Part shown: piece by piece, positions 34,163-46,553 of the stretch
How the letters are laid out: every line of letters begins with the position of its first letter
How positions within the stretch are numbered: the stretch's first letter is position 1
NCBI GenBank assembly: GCA_905250125.1
Contig: CAJNOL010000437.1
Span: forward strand, 1 to 64,000
Direction: 5' to 3'
DNA from: Rotaria sordida
Lineage: Eukaryota; Rotifera; Eurotatoria; Philodinida; Philodinidae
Length of the DNA stretch: 64,000 bases
Notes under the pieces: generated by a model
What the model was told of the DNA's origin: nothing
The model's input: the letters and a program-made list of their open reading frames with translations, nothing else
Database searches by the model: none
Translations under genes and position numbers: made by a program

Positions 34163-37100
34163 TAGTTCTTTCTTTGATTATTATATTCGAAAAAAAAGCA
34201 AAAAAAAAGTCTACAAATAAATTAAATTTTTTAATTTAAAAATTTGATATTTCCTTGTATAAATCGATTGTTTGATTATCTAGGACAGATAATTTAAAAT
34301 CATTGAGTCATATCACGTAATCAAATAGTTTTCATTTAGCATCATGGAAGTTCTATCAGTTATACATGAATTATAATTGTAAATCCTTTTCTATTTTCGT
34401 TTTCATCTTCATCAACTATGTTATTATTGTGTTTGATGAATATTTGTTGTAATCAACGTTCTTATCATGTTGCTAATGATTAACATAAAACATGATTTTC
34501 TTTTGCTTGAATGGAATGTCAATAGTCAAATGAAGAACTGTTATCAATATTATTAATAAAAGTCACATTTAATATGTAAACTTAATTCTTCGAAGTCAAA
34601 CTATTATATATATATATAAGTAAGATAATACTTTATAATGATGATCAACTTACATAGATTCAGGATATTAAATTATTATTCATGTTAAGTCAAAATCTAT
34701 CATAATAGAATTTCATTTGTCAAAAGAATAAATCTAGTTTAAGTGAATCGTTCTGCGCAATAGAAGATCCCTTTTGAAGGACTGATGCACAGGTTGTAAA
34801 AGAAGGCGTCTATTGATTAATTAATGTCACGTGAAATTAGAACTTTATATTTATATCAAAATATATCGAATTTTCAGAGTTTTGAGCTGAAAAAATTTTA
34901 GAGATAAAGATTAGCATTATTTATGAAACTTTTAACCCTGAAAATCTCCCCTAAATGGTTGAAATCGTATCAGTTTTTAAAAAATTTTTTATGAAAATAA
35001 CTGGAATACAATAGAAGATCACAAGTCCTCTATTTTAGGCAAGAATTTAGAGCGTAAATGTCATTTTTTATTTATCTGTTTGACATAGATAATGAGTAGT
35101 CTGAAACAAATACGATATACTCAATGACTGCTGATGAATGTAATTACTATAAATATAAGAAGATTGTTTAAGATAATTTTATTGAATAAATATTTTACGT
35201 TTATCAATCTTTGACGTGTAAAAGAGAAGCTCAAGTATTGAATGCATATGCTTCTTTTTATATTTTTAATTCATTTGTCTTTTAAGTAATCAATACCTTT
35301 CGTTAAAGAATTCAACTGAGATTACTTTAGTAGAATATATTAATTTATATTTGTAATTATCATCGACATCTTATGAAATAGCATAATATGTTTAGTATTT
35401 CTAAACATATATTATTGACAATAATCAATTATAGAACAAATTTCCATAATTTGATGTATGTACTCAATCAGCTTGTTTTATAAAAAGATAATCATTGTGC
35501 CCTCCCATTGAGCTAATCTCTACTAGTATAAGAATAGTAACAAAACTTAATCGGGATTTTTTTGTTGTTGCTCATCTACAGATTATATATAGTGTAAAAG
35601 AAAACAATAGATGTCCTCAAGGATTAAATTAATGCTTGATTTATGTCTTGTTTAAAAATAAAACTCAATGTTAACATGATTTATATTTGTTTTTCTTAAT
35701 ATTTCCAACTTGAATACCATAGTTAATAAATATTAAAAATCTATTGATGATACTCTTTGTACTTTAATGATGAAAAATACGATGTAACAAAAAAATAATT
35801 TTTCAAAAATATATGTTTGTATTCTTAAATTTTTATTAAATATCATTTTAAGTATTGGGTTGTAACACAAGTTCTTCTGCAAGTTTGTTTTTTGTTCATC
35901 AACAAATTTATTTTACGACAAAAATATGCAACATCAATCAACAATATAATCGCCATTATTTTTGACAACCTTTGCCCATTTTGCTAGCAATTGTTCAATT
36001 CCACATTTGTATAATATTGTTGATTGATGTTGCATATTTTTGTTGTAAAATAAATTTGTTGATAAACAAAAAAACTTGCAGAACTTATGTTACAACTAAA
36101 ATACAGTAGTATGTTTCAAAAATATACATATTATTTAAATAGAAAAAAATATATTATGTAATTCTTCTTTCTTACAATAAACACTGATGAATGATGCATA
36201 GTAAAAAAAGAAATGTTAGACATATGAACTGAGTGAACTTAAGAGAAAGAAATGACAAAAGTGTTTTAATGAATATTATATAAAAGAAATTTTTCCTTTT
36301 TTTAAACTCAGCGGAAGTCAATTGATATTTCCTCTAAGTAGTTATTTGTGTCTATTATCACATTTCATTTTATATACAGCGAGAAAGTATAAAATATGCT
36401 ACATCTTATCGTATAGTTACATTATATAATAAATGAAATGGAAGAAAAAAAGTTTTATTGGATTTTTTCTTTTCTGTAAAGTACAATGTGAACTAAATGA
36501 ATTTCTTTTCTTATTTGTTGTTGTTTGTATTTGTATTAACATATAGCAGTTCAATTAATGTTCAACTAATTTATAGCTTATATATCGACGTAATAAAATA
36601 AGATAAAGATCACTTTACCAATAAAAAATTGAAGAAAATCCAATTCTAAATTATGCGATATGTCATTATCAACTGTGTTCATTTTCAGAAGAAAACATTG
36701 ATTTCATCTATGTCATTTGTTTATCTATTAACATTTAGATGTTTTTTCATAATCACATATTCACGTTCTATTGAAATCATGAATAAATTCACAAGATCAT
36801 CTTTAATATATTCAGTCTCATATTGATATTTTATGCTAATTAGTAGTCATAGGTCGATCGTTATTGTTATTATAAATATTTCATTTATTATCAATAGAAG
36901 AATATAGTTATACATATTATAAATATGCATTTCCATATCTCGTTTATATATACATTATAACTAATATTAATAATAGATCTATAAATTTTGGCTCTGATGT
37001 GAACAGACATTGTAGAAAATAGACATGCAAATTTTTTTTTTCTAGTACAGTCTTTGTCTTTTAAACTTAATTTATTATACAAGATGGTTATATTATAAAA

Positions 37101-38442
37101 CATAGGACATATTGTATGCTCTTCCGATATATGTCCTTATTGTATTGAATAAGAATAACTTCATTTTATACTAACACGAAATTATGATTTATTGTAAAAT
37201 TCTATTTCATTTTTTTCTATTTAACATCTATTATGTTTATTTTTGTTGTGGAAAACAAGCTCTAAACGAATGATGATTAATTTTCTACGTCTATGAAGTA
37301 AATTAATGACATATTGGTTATAAAATAGTCGATTATTGTCCTCCATTGCTGATTGCTATTGAAAAGTAGTATTAGAATGATATTTGATTTATTTGCTGTC
37401 AATTTTAGTTTCCCCAATCAATATAAAAGAGATAGACATGACAAGAAGTCAGGTTGTCATTTGAATATTTCATTTCATTGAAAAAATATCACGAATATAT
37501 GTCCATATTATATTTGCTGCCGATAGATATATTGTCTTATGAATCTATTTTGATACTCATAGTTTAATAGCCAAATTAAGTATGAATATTAGTATACGAT
37601 TGAAATGTCTAAATATGCGTGACTATAAATCATTATTTTATAATTTCGATGTTTTTTTCTTTCTGTTCTATTAGTAAATTATAGAATATGATCAATACAA
37701 ATGACGATAAGAATTCATTTGTTTATGATGACTTTTTCTCACGTTCGCTTTTTTTTTAATTTGTATTCTTCAAATTATATATATATATAGTATTGTAAGA
37801 TGTTTTCTTTTTCTTACAAAATAAATTTACGTATATTTCTGAACTATGTAGCATAGTAATATTGTATTCATACACATCAAATCTTTGATCGATAATCAAA
37901 ATTCATTACATATTCTATGGAATGAATGAGTACAAAGAAACAATTGTCACCTACATTAAGACTATCCAAATGAAGTACTATCGTCATTATCATCTGGGAT
38001 TGAATACACGAGACGAAAAAAACATGAATGATTGATTGAAAAAAAAGTCTACCGTTTAAATGAGATCTTTATTTTCTTCTATTCGCATCTAAGCAACAAA
38101 AAAAGAAGAAGAAATCTTATACAAAAATCTTTATCATTAATATCAGTAATAATAATAATTATTATTTGTGAGTAGACCTCATTTTATCTTAATACGATCA
38201 TTTTTCTGTTGTGTTAAGATTGGTAAGAAAAAAGATATATTTTCGGCTAATATTCATTTTTTACTCAAATAATAACAACGACGAGTGAAAAATCAAGAAA
38301 GAAAATTTATCGTATACTTAGATGATTTGATATCTATTGAAATAATAAAAATAATTTATGATCAATTAATGGAATACTAACAACAAACTCGACTCATTTT
38401 CTGTTTGTTGACTCTAAGTAAGTACCATATTTCTGTCTTTCT
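34163..38442. other. Gene-free interval
   Basis: About 4.3 kb without a gene that I can support; open frames are short and random-looking. It contains the 247-bp mariner MITE at 35855-36101 and short (TA)n tracts near 34606 and 37778. Confidence 0.55.
35855..36101 (-). mobile_element. mariner-derived MITE carrying a transposase tail (247 bp)
   Basis: Flanked by TA (35853-35854 and 36102-36103). The left end TTGGGTTGTAACACAAGTTC mirrors the right end, whose reverse complement reads TTTTAGTTGTAACATAAGTTC; inverted repeats extend about 90 bp on each side, leaving a ~55-bp centre. Reading the minus strand across the centre gives GIEQLLAKWAKVVKNNGDYI, the characteristic mariner transposase C-terminus, followed by a stop. 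So this is an internally deleted mariner keeping only the last ~22 codons. Confidence 0.85.
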
Positions 38443-40380
38443 GTGTCAATGCAAATGGTAACAATCTATTTTTTTCTTTCTTATGACAAGTCGACGACCG
38501 TGATGACTACAAACCTCTCAACATATCATTTCTCTCTGTCAAATTTTGATATCACTACTCATTTGTATTCTTTATTCCTTCCACACAATGGTTTTAATGA
38601 TATAATAGATGGAAATGATCTTTTTAATAACATCAATGCAACATTGAAGCCATTTGATAGGTACGCACCGTGAGTATATTAATTATATAGGATGTTTTTA
38701 ATAAGAAAAAGAAGGACTCTATCATCTTATGTGCTCTCTTATCTGGAGAAAATAAATTGATTAGTCTTTAGAGATGATATTTATAGATACTATGAAATCA
38801 AATTATAGTGTTCCTATGAAGGTCGAAGATATTATTAGTTAAACTTGTGTTTTTTTTCAAAAGAATATTTCATGCTTTGGATGTTCTATAAGTTAATTAT
38901 CATTTTGAAATTGAATTAAAGATTTACAGCAGTAAGAATCTAATATTAGAATGTATCAAAAAATAAATCCAAAAAAGACATTATTGACAGTATTTGCACT
39001 AATATCCGAGAAATAAAATCTTCAAAATAAATATTTAGTTTATAATGTTGAGTATTTTGAATGAATACTTGTATAGAAACGTTTGTCTACTGAACTAATG
39101 CATATGAAATATTTTCTATGTTTGTATTGCTACTCAAATATATTGTATTACATTTAGATAAATGACACTAGCGAATAAAGACGCATAGTGATTATTCGAA
39201 TAGTTATGAATACCTATCATTTGATAATAAACGCAAATTAGTTAGCAATACAAAGATAAATCAAATAATGTGTCTAATGTTTTTTTTTTTTATAATTTTA
39301 ACTCGTAATAATCTCATAACCTAGAGCAGCCATTTATTTGATATTTCTATTTTGTCTCATGAGCAATATTTCAATCTAGACTAAATCTAAAAACCTTGAG
39401 TCATTTATTATTGAAGTATCGAAATAAGTGTGCAATGTCGCTTAACAGAAAACACTGGTTTTGTATTCTTTTTTAATATTCTAATTAATTTTTCTTCTTT
39501 TTTTTTTAAATTAAAACGCATCATAAAATGTTGTCATATATTACATTATTTAGTTCTTTATAAAAGCCAATGTAACTGTTTATACGAAGTTAATTATTTG
39601 AAAAACAATATTCTAATAGCTTCAAAATAGCATCATATGATAGACATCGATTCATACTTCATACTGATGAAACTATTTTTTCTTTTATACTCGATATTTT
39701 GAGCACATTCATAAATACTCATAACAAATCTATCTTCATCACGAGACATTTCAATAGAATTAATGACACACTTAATGACTTTTTTGACTTCATTGTTTCC
39801 AATGACCTATTCTAAGCAATACTTAAATATCAGATTCAAATATTATAAACACAATCAATCCAATGCAAAAAAAAGTTTTAGAAAAAAAAAAATTTCATCG
39901 TATATCACGAATTCCTATGATGATTCAAATAAGTTGAATAAGAACATTGAACAAAAAAACATTTATCGAAAAGATTAGATAGAAGTAAATCTATCATTTA
40001 GAATTATATGTTTCGTTTACATGAAATATGATATAAAATCTTTTTCATAATATATAAATTGATAACAGTCATTCGATAATCTTTGTTAAATAAATTTCAA
40101 AATCTTAATCATTGTTTACTAATATCCATTGTCAAATATCTAAAAGTCAAATACAACATTTATTTATTTTTTCTTCATATACTTTAGATATTTTTCTGCT
40201 GATGGAATGACTGGAATCAATACATACGATAATAAAACATTTACAAATGAATTTAATAATGCATCATTTTTGGTTCGCAGTATTCTTCTAGCAATGACTA
40301 TGTTTACTCTTTCTTTTATTACTGTTTTTGGCAATACAATTGTTATTTATGCTTTACGAACCAATCGTCATTTAAGAACG
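38443..40380 (+). other. Receptor 5' exon set A (N-terminus and TM1)
   Basis: Exon A1 ends at 38669 before GTGAGT and exon A2 begins at 40188 after TTTAG; the join (CC plus A) keeps frame. A1 encodes a polar, Ser/Thr/Asn-rich extracellular tail with N-glycosylation sequons (NLS, NAT). A2 encodes a hydrophobic TM1 with the conserved Gly-Asn and a 15-residue stretch to the exon end, the normal length for amine receptors. The donor at 40381 is GTAATA. The 1.5-kb intron between A1 and A2 shows nothing recognisable. Confidence 0.6.
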
Positions 40381-43300
40381 GTAATATGATCAATTTTTCT
40401 AAGAGATTATCGTTATTTAATGAGACAGTTTAAATCAATCATTGTATGAAAATATTGAATGTCCTTATGTTGAGCAAGAAAAAATAAGTCTTATCAAGTT
40501 TTGTTCGAATTTCTTTAAGTCAAATCAGAATAATATATCATCATGACCTTTTAGAATATCTTTCTGAAAGTATCAAGGTCATTACTATATATTTTTATTT
40601 TCATTATTACTCTTTATATCTTTGCGAAAAGGTTAATTGAAGTGGAAATTCTGAAGAAAGATAACTAATCACGCGAGACATCAAAGATTTTTATAAATGG
40701 AAAAACAGTAAAAATGCCTTTAGCAATTATTTCGTCGTCAGTAGTCTATACATCTTAAAACAACAAATAATATAATTTTTCTTAGAAACGAAAAGAAATC
40801 TTGTCGAATAAGTTTTATTGTTATATAAAGTTTAAAAAACATTGACTTCCGTCATCTTTTAATGATGGTACAGAAATAATAATAATAATAATAAATCTAA
40901 TCCTTTCAACTTTTTATTGTAATGAATTACAACATCAAGCTAATCCGATGAGAGATAATTACTTAATTTTAAAAAACTAGACAATAACCTTATCAAAACA
41001 ATACATTTATCTTCATAAATGTCTGCGAAATATGTGATAAAACGTTATCTATGTTGCTGTTAAAAAGTATTAATCGTGTCCTCTAATTCATATTTATCAA
41101 GAATAATAATCAAACTATCCTATCCTATATTTTTTGTCTAATGCTATTTAATAATAAGTTTAATTTGACAAAAAAAGAAACTAAATAAAAATGTTTGATT
41201 GCAAAGTACTTGTTCCCTCCTTTTTTTAATTATGTGACAATGTGTATTAAAAAAATATTTATTTCAATTATAAAATTATCAAGAATAAATGAGAAAAAAG
41301 CATTTTCAAATGATTCTAATATGATAATCATTAGTGAAAAACAATATAAATACTTGCGTTATATTTATAACAACTTAATCATTTTCTAAGTGTGAAAATG
41401 TATCTTAATTTGACAAAAATAGTATTCGTCGATAAACAATTTCTTCCTACTCTAATAAACAACGTATTTAGAAGAAAAAATTCCTCTTTTTTTTTGCGTA
41501 GCGTAAAATACATGATAGACTAAATATAAACGAATCAAATGTGTAGTTTTTTTTTTTTAAATGTTAAAGATTTATATATATACAGATAACATTAACTTAA
41601 ATAAATAAATAAGTCAACTATTGTTTATATTTATGTTACGTTATTTAACTTTTTCATTTTGTCTTGTCGTCAATTTTCTGCATCCTAATTCATCCAATAA
41701 ATTCATGTATACACATAAGTTTGACCTTCAGAGTACATTGTATACCCAATCTTCTAAATATTATTTATCTAAAATACATAGTGATATTATGATGAATGTA
41801 TTTATGAATAAATTCGGTCAAACAAGCTTTTAGAAAAATCTTATTAAGAAAAAGAAGCCAAACGGAAATTGACATCTTTGCAATATAAATATAGTTAACC
41901 TTTAGCCATATGTATACCCTGATAGACAACAATAAACGACCATATGGTCAGGACAATGTAATATAACCTCAATGATCAAATCCAATAAAAAGAAAAAATA
42001 CTAAAGAAAGCGTTTGTTGGTATTTTCTTGTACTTTGTTCCATTTATGACTTTTACAAAATATAACTTAAAATGTACGAGTAATTTACGTTCAAATTCAT
42101 ACATAATTTAGTTATTCATTCTCAATAATTTATTCCCAATAACTCACTATTATTCGTCTCGTTTTTAAATAACAGACTTAACTTGTCTTTGAAATTTTAT
42201 AATTGATATCTATTTTTGGTCGAACTGTATTCAAAGAAAATTAACTTAATTATCTACCCACATAGCAGGTGCATCAGTTGGAAAATCTTTTTTCTTTTAT
42301 GTTTCACTAAAAAATTCATCAAACGGTCTGCAGATATCGTGATTAGAAGGTTACGTTAAAAAAAAGAAAAAAGAAACCACTAAGACATATATACCACAAA
42401 TATTTGTTATGATGAAAAAATTTGTTTGATATAAAGTCGCGATATTTGAATGCGTTTATATTAATAGTGAATTCCGAGCGACACACTGAAAACGATCGCT
42501 TCTCTCTCTACCAAAAATTTGTTTCAATTTTTCTCAGTTGAAAAAAGGTTAAAATCGATCTGATATTATCTCTCAAGGACTTAAAAACACGATTTTTTTA
42601 AAAATCCTCATCGCGCCTTTTTTGTCGAAACATGCTCATTTATCAAACTGCTAGATCGAACACAACTTTATATCATGTTAGAAAACTGTTAGATGAATAA
42701 CATTAATATATTAGAAATTATTCAAAAACATTGCAATAGACTATATCTTCTCAATCATCGGCAAAATTCTTCGTTTCGTCATTTTTTTTTCTTTTTAGTT
42801 TTTGCTATTACTCTTTTTATTTTATCATTCTCGCCATTTTCTCGTTCAATAAGGAAGACAAGTTTTCTTTCAGTCTGTTCTTTTCTCGCCTTCTCTCTCT
42901 CTCTCTCGCTTTTTCTTTCGCTGTCTCCTTCTCACTCTTCTGATGTCACTAGAGATAATAATACAAAGAGAGTTTTGTCATTAGCCTGTTGCAACTTTCA
43001 TTCAATAAACAAAATGAAATTAGTTAGTTTAAATTATATCTTCTGCCACTTGTCCCTTTTCTTCTATTCATGAGCAATATTGACGAATTTCTTCTTGGTG
43101 AAGAAGAAGAACAACAACAACAACAACAACAGAACACATATTCTGTTAGTTATACAAATGCTCTTTCAATTAGTATTGGAAATATGTCAGAGATTACTCT
43201 AGATAGTATAACACATGAAAACCAAAACAATAATACAAATTATTTAATAAATGATTTTAAGTTAATATCGTTAGTATATACAATTACTTTTGGTTTCATT

Positions 43301-45224
43301 TGTGCTTTTCTTTGTTTTTTAACAATTACTGGTAATTTACTCGTACTCATTACATTTCGTCGCATACGAACTGTAAGTACTGGCGAAATTTCATATAAAA
43401 AAAGTATTTAGATCCTTTGATTGAATGATTGGCTAGTTGATAGAACACTTTTATATCTATTAATAAACTTCAGAATACAACAAAAAAAACAAGAGTTCAT
43501 TTGATGAGATCGACTAAGATTTAAGTTATTGATTGATGAATGTTATGTTATACGATAATTAAATCAATATTATTTTTATTTAATAAAAATATTTTTATAT
43601 TGATTTAGAAATAATAGATTAAAAAATATTTATATGAAGACCAATATGTGAAATATTAAAAAAATAAACATCATGAGAATAAAGCATCTAATTAATACAA
43701 GGTGATCTATATTATTTTTTTATATTAAAAAGAAGGAATCAGTGTAAATTAGAAGGAAATGGAAAGAAAAAAAGCGTCATGATATATTAAATGATGACCA
43801 ATTGAACATAGTGAGAAAAAATAAAGATTCATAATTAATGTATCACGCGATCATGATAAATTTGTATTGTCTGGTATACGTTATTTAAGTATATGTCAAC
43901 AAAGATATAAATAAATATTAACGAAAGTTTTATGAAATTCTAATACACTTATAATAGTAGTTGGTTTTTTAAAACTTTGTTCATTTAATTTAAATCTATC
44001 TATATTTTTTTTTTATGTAGGTTGGAAATCTGTTTATATTGAGTCTTGCTACTGCTGATCTTATTGTTGGTTGCTTTGTCATGCCCATAGCTGGTATATA
44101 TGCTATTATGGAAAAGTGGAAAATGGGTAAATTATTTTTTTCTCTTTCATCTTCATAGAAATTGTTGATGTAATATAATTTATTAAATCATTTCTTTGAT
44201 TAAATATGACAATCAATCTAGTATATTTACGATAGATCTCAAAAGAAAAAGAAAATACATTCTTATGCATCGATAAATTTTAAATAAACATAATAAATAA
44301 AGATGTCCTAATAATTAAAAAGAAAAGGAAGACGAATCATATTACCGTGTTTTCTAAATGAGTTGCAATGAAAGCTTTTTAGATTCTTTAAGGCTATAAA
44401 TTATAAAGCAAAGAAATTTTCAAGATAAAAAACGCATTTGTTATTTCTTTTGAAGCACAAAGTAAAGAGGGCCAAAGTGATCTTCATATCGTTATAAAAT
44501 CTATTCTATTGAATAGATTTATTAAAAACATGAAGATATATTAAATAGAGCTTAAAACGAGGTGCATTACGTTAAATTAGATACACAAATTATATTAAGA
44601 AAAAAAAACAAAATTCACATTGTTTATTTCGATATTTATTTAATTCTATCATCCTCAAAAATGAAATGAAATGAAATGAAATGAATAGAATATGCAAATC
44701 ATTAGACAAAAAAAATTGTATAATTATCTTTTTTTCCTTAAGGTCTTGTGCTTTGTAAAATTTGGATATCAGTGGATTTCACAGCATCAACAGCATCTAT
44801 ATTTAATTTATTAACATTAAGTTTAGATCGTTATTGGTCTATAACATCTCCACTTCAATACCTTGGTAAGCGAACACGTACACGAGCTTTATTATTAATT
44901 GGTTTTGCTTGGGGTTTATCACTTCTATGGGTTATACCAATTTTTAGTTGGCATCGTTTTGATGATACAAAACGATATATGGAAGTATGAGATTAGTTGA
45001 ATCTTTTGGTTTTTTTTAAATACAAAATCTAATCTTCTTTTAGCCGGATAAATGTGAACCGGAATATACTCATTCAAAAGTATTTAAAGTTTCAACAGCT
45101 GTGCTTAATTTTTATTTACCACTTCTTGTATTAATATTATTAAACGGTCGTATTTATTATGAAATAAAACGTCGTTATAAAAACGTTCTTTTACAAAGAC
45201 ATTCAAGTAGCACGCATGATTCAA

Positions 45225-45276
<52 letters not shown>

Positions 45277-46553
45277 TAATAATAATAATTTATATAATCA
45301 TAAATTAAATTATAAAAGACAAAATCCATGTTCACCAGCAACTATAACATTATGTGATAGTGATCGACATGTATATTCTTCAACAATAAATTATACAGAA
45401 AATGATGGTCACATTATGTCAAAACTTTCATCTAGATCTTCAACAAATAATAATGATGCAGTTTTACGAATTAATTTTAAAGAGAAAAAAAATCGACCTA
45501 GTATACCAATACGATTAGTTGATCATTCAAAATCATCATTAAAACGTGCTTATTCATATATTGATAAAAAACATTGTACACAAGTAATCATACAAGAAAA
45601 AAAACAACAATTCAAATTATTTATTTTTAATTTTTCTATTTCTATTTCTTTGTCTTTTCATTTAGGATGAATTAACATGGTTTGTACATCATCGTGGACA
45701 TTCTCGTTCATCATTTAATCCAATGTCAGCAACAATTTTATCAAATTATAAATATAATCATAGTCGTTCTCAGCATCTTCCTATTAATGAACATTCGTTT
45801 AAATATACTAATGATTGTAATTCAAATCGAACGGATTTAAATAAACGAGAAAGAATACGTAATTCATCGAAATCATCACCAATACATAATCATCATCATT
45901 ATCAAACATTTCATAATACAACATTATTACGTCGTCATAATTCATTGTTAGATTCAATCAAAATATCATCACCATCAACAACAATGAATATTTTTAATTT
46001 ATGTCATTGTTGTTCAGCAACTACATCAGCAATTACAATACATTCAAATCCATTTGTAAATAATCATAAGAATTCAAATAATGAATCATGTAATCAAGCA
46101 CGACAAATTTCACCGACAGCAGCATCATCTGTCGTTTGTTCGCCAATAAATCGAAAACAACAACAATCACAATCGATATCATCTTTGAAAAGAAGAACAA
46201 ATAGTATAACATCACATGCAAGTCCACATTCAGTACCTAAATATCATTATTATCAAACAACAAGTAGTGTTAAACAAACAACAGTATGGAATCAACAAGA
46301 AAAAGCTTTTCGACAATTATTTGCTATTGTATTTGGTTTCACATGTTGCTTTTTACCATATTTTATTTTATATATGGTTGTTGCTTTTTGTGGTTCATGT
46401 GTATCAGAACGAATTGTTACAGCTACTATATGGCTTGGTTATGTTAATTCAACAATTAATCCATTTTTATATGCATTATCAAATAAACATTTTCGAAGAA
46501 CATTTAATCGATTATTAAAACGAGATAATCGACCACAATCGTATTATAATTAA
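38443..46553 (+). CDS. Histamine H1-like amine GPCR with alternative first exons
   Basis: Class A amine receptor closest by eye to histamine H1. Shared exons 44021-44126, 44743-44984, 45044-45583 and 45666-46553 encode TM2 to TM7: TVGNLFILSLATADLIVG in TM2, the amine-binding Asp in SVDFTASTASIF (TM3), DRYWS for DRY, WVIPIFSW (TM4), and NPFLY for NPxxY. Two 5' exon sets both end in phase 0 and fit the 44021 exon. Set A is 38443-38669 plus 40188-40380 (TM1 with GNTIVIYALRTNRHLRT); set B is 43070-43372 (TM1 with GNLLVLITFRRIRT). The B form is 692 residues; the A form, if it starts at 38443, has 140 residues before TM2. The third intracellular loop is about 300 residues, with a run of 21 Asn. TM6 reads CCFLP where most relatives have CWxP. 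The start ATG in set A is uncertain. Confidence 0.85.
40381..43069. other. Intronic interval between receptor exon sets A and B
   Basis: No TM2-TM7 exons belonging to set A alone are visible here, which is the main reason to think set A splices to 44021. AT-rich DNA with an (AAT)n tract near 40877-40893. A CT-rich stretch at 42890-42950 just before exon B may belong to the promoter of the B transcript. Confidence 0.4.
43070..43372 (+). other. Receptor 5' exon B (N-terminus and TM1)
   Basis: ATG at 43070 opens a 101-codon exon ending before GTAAGT in phase 0. It encodes an acidic N-terminus with a glutamine run (EEEEQQQQQQQ), N-glycosylation sequons (NMS, NNT), and a TM1 with TITGNLLVLITF. 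From the conserved Asn to the exon end there are 12 residues, three fewer than in set A and in other amine receptors, so intracellular loop 1 is shorter. Confidence 0.75.
45221..45290. repeat. AAT codon repeat inside receptor exon
   Basis: A run of AAT codons with occasional AAC encodes 21 consecutive Asn in the third intracellular loop of the receptor. Such codon runs vary in length between alleles. Confidence 0.9.

Noticed and set aside
45105..45341. Minus-strand tyrosine-rich frame
   Set aside because: Antisense shadow of the AAT (Asn) repeat in the receptor exon.
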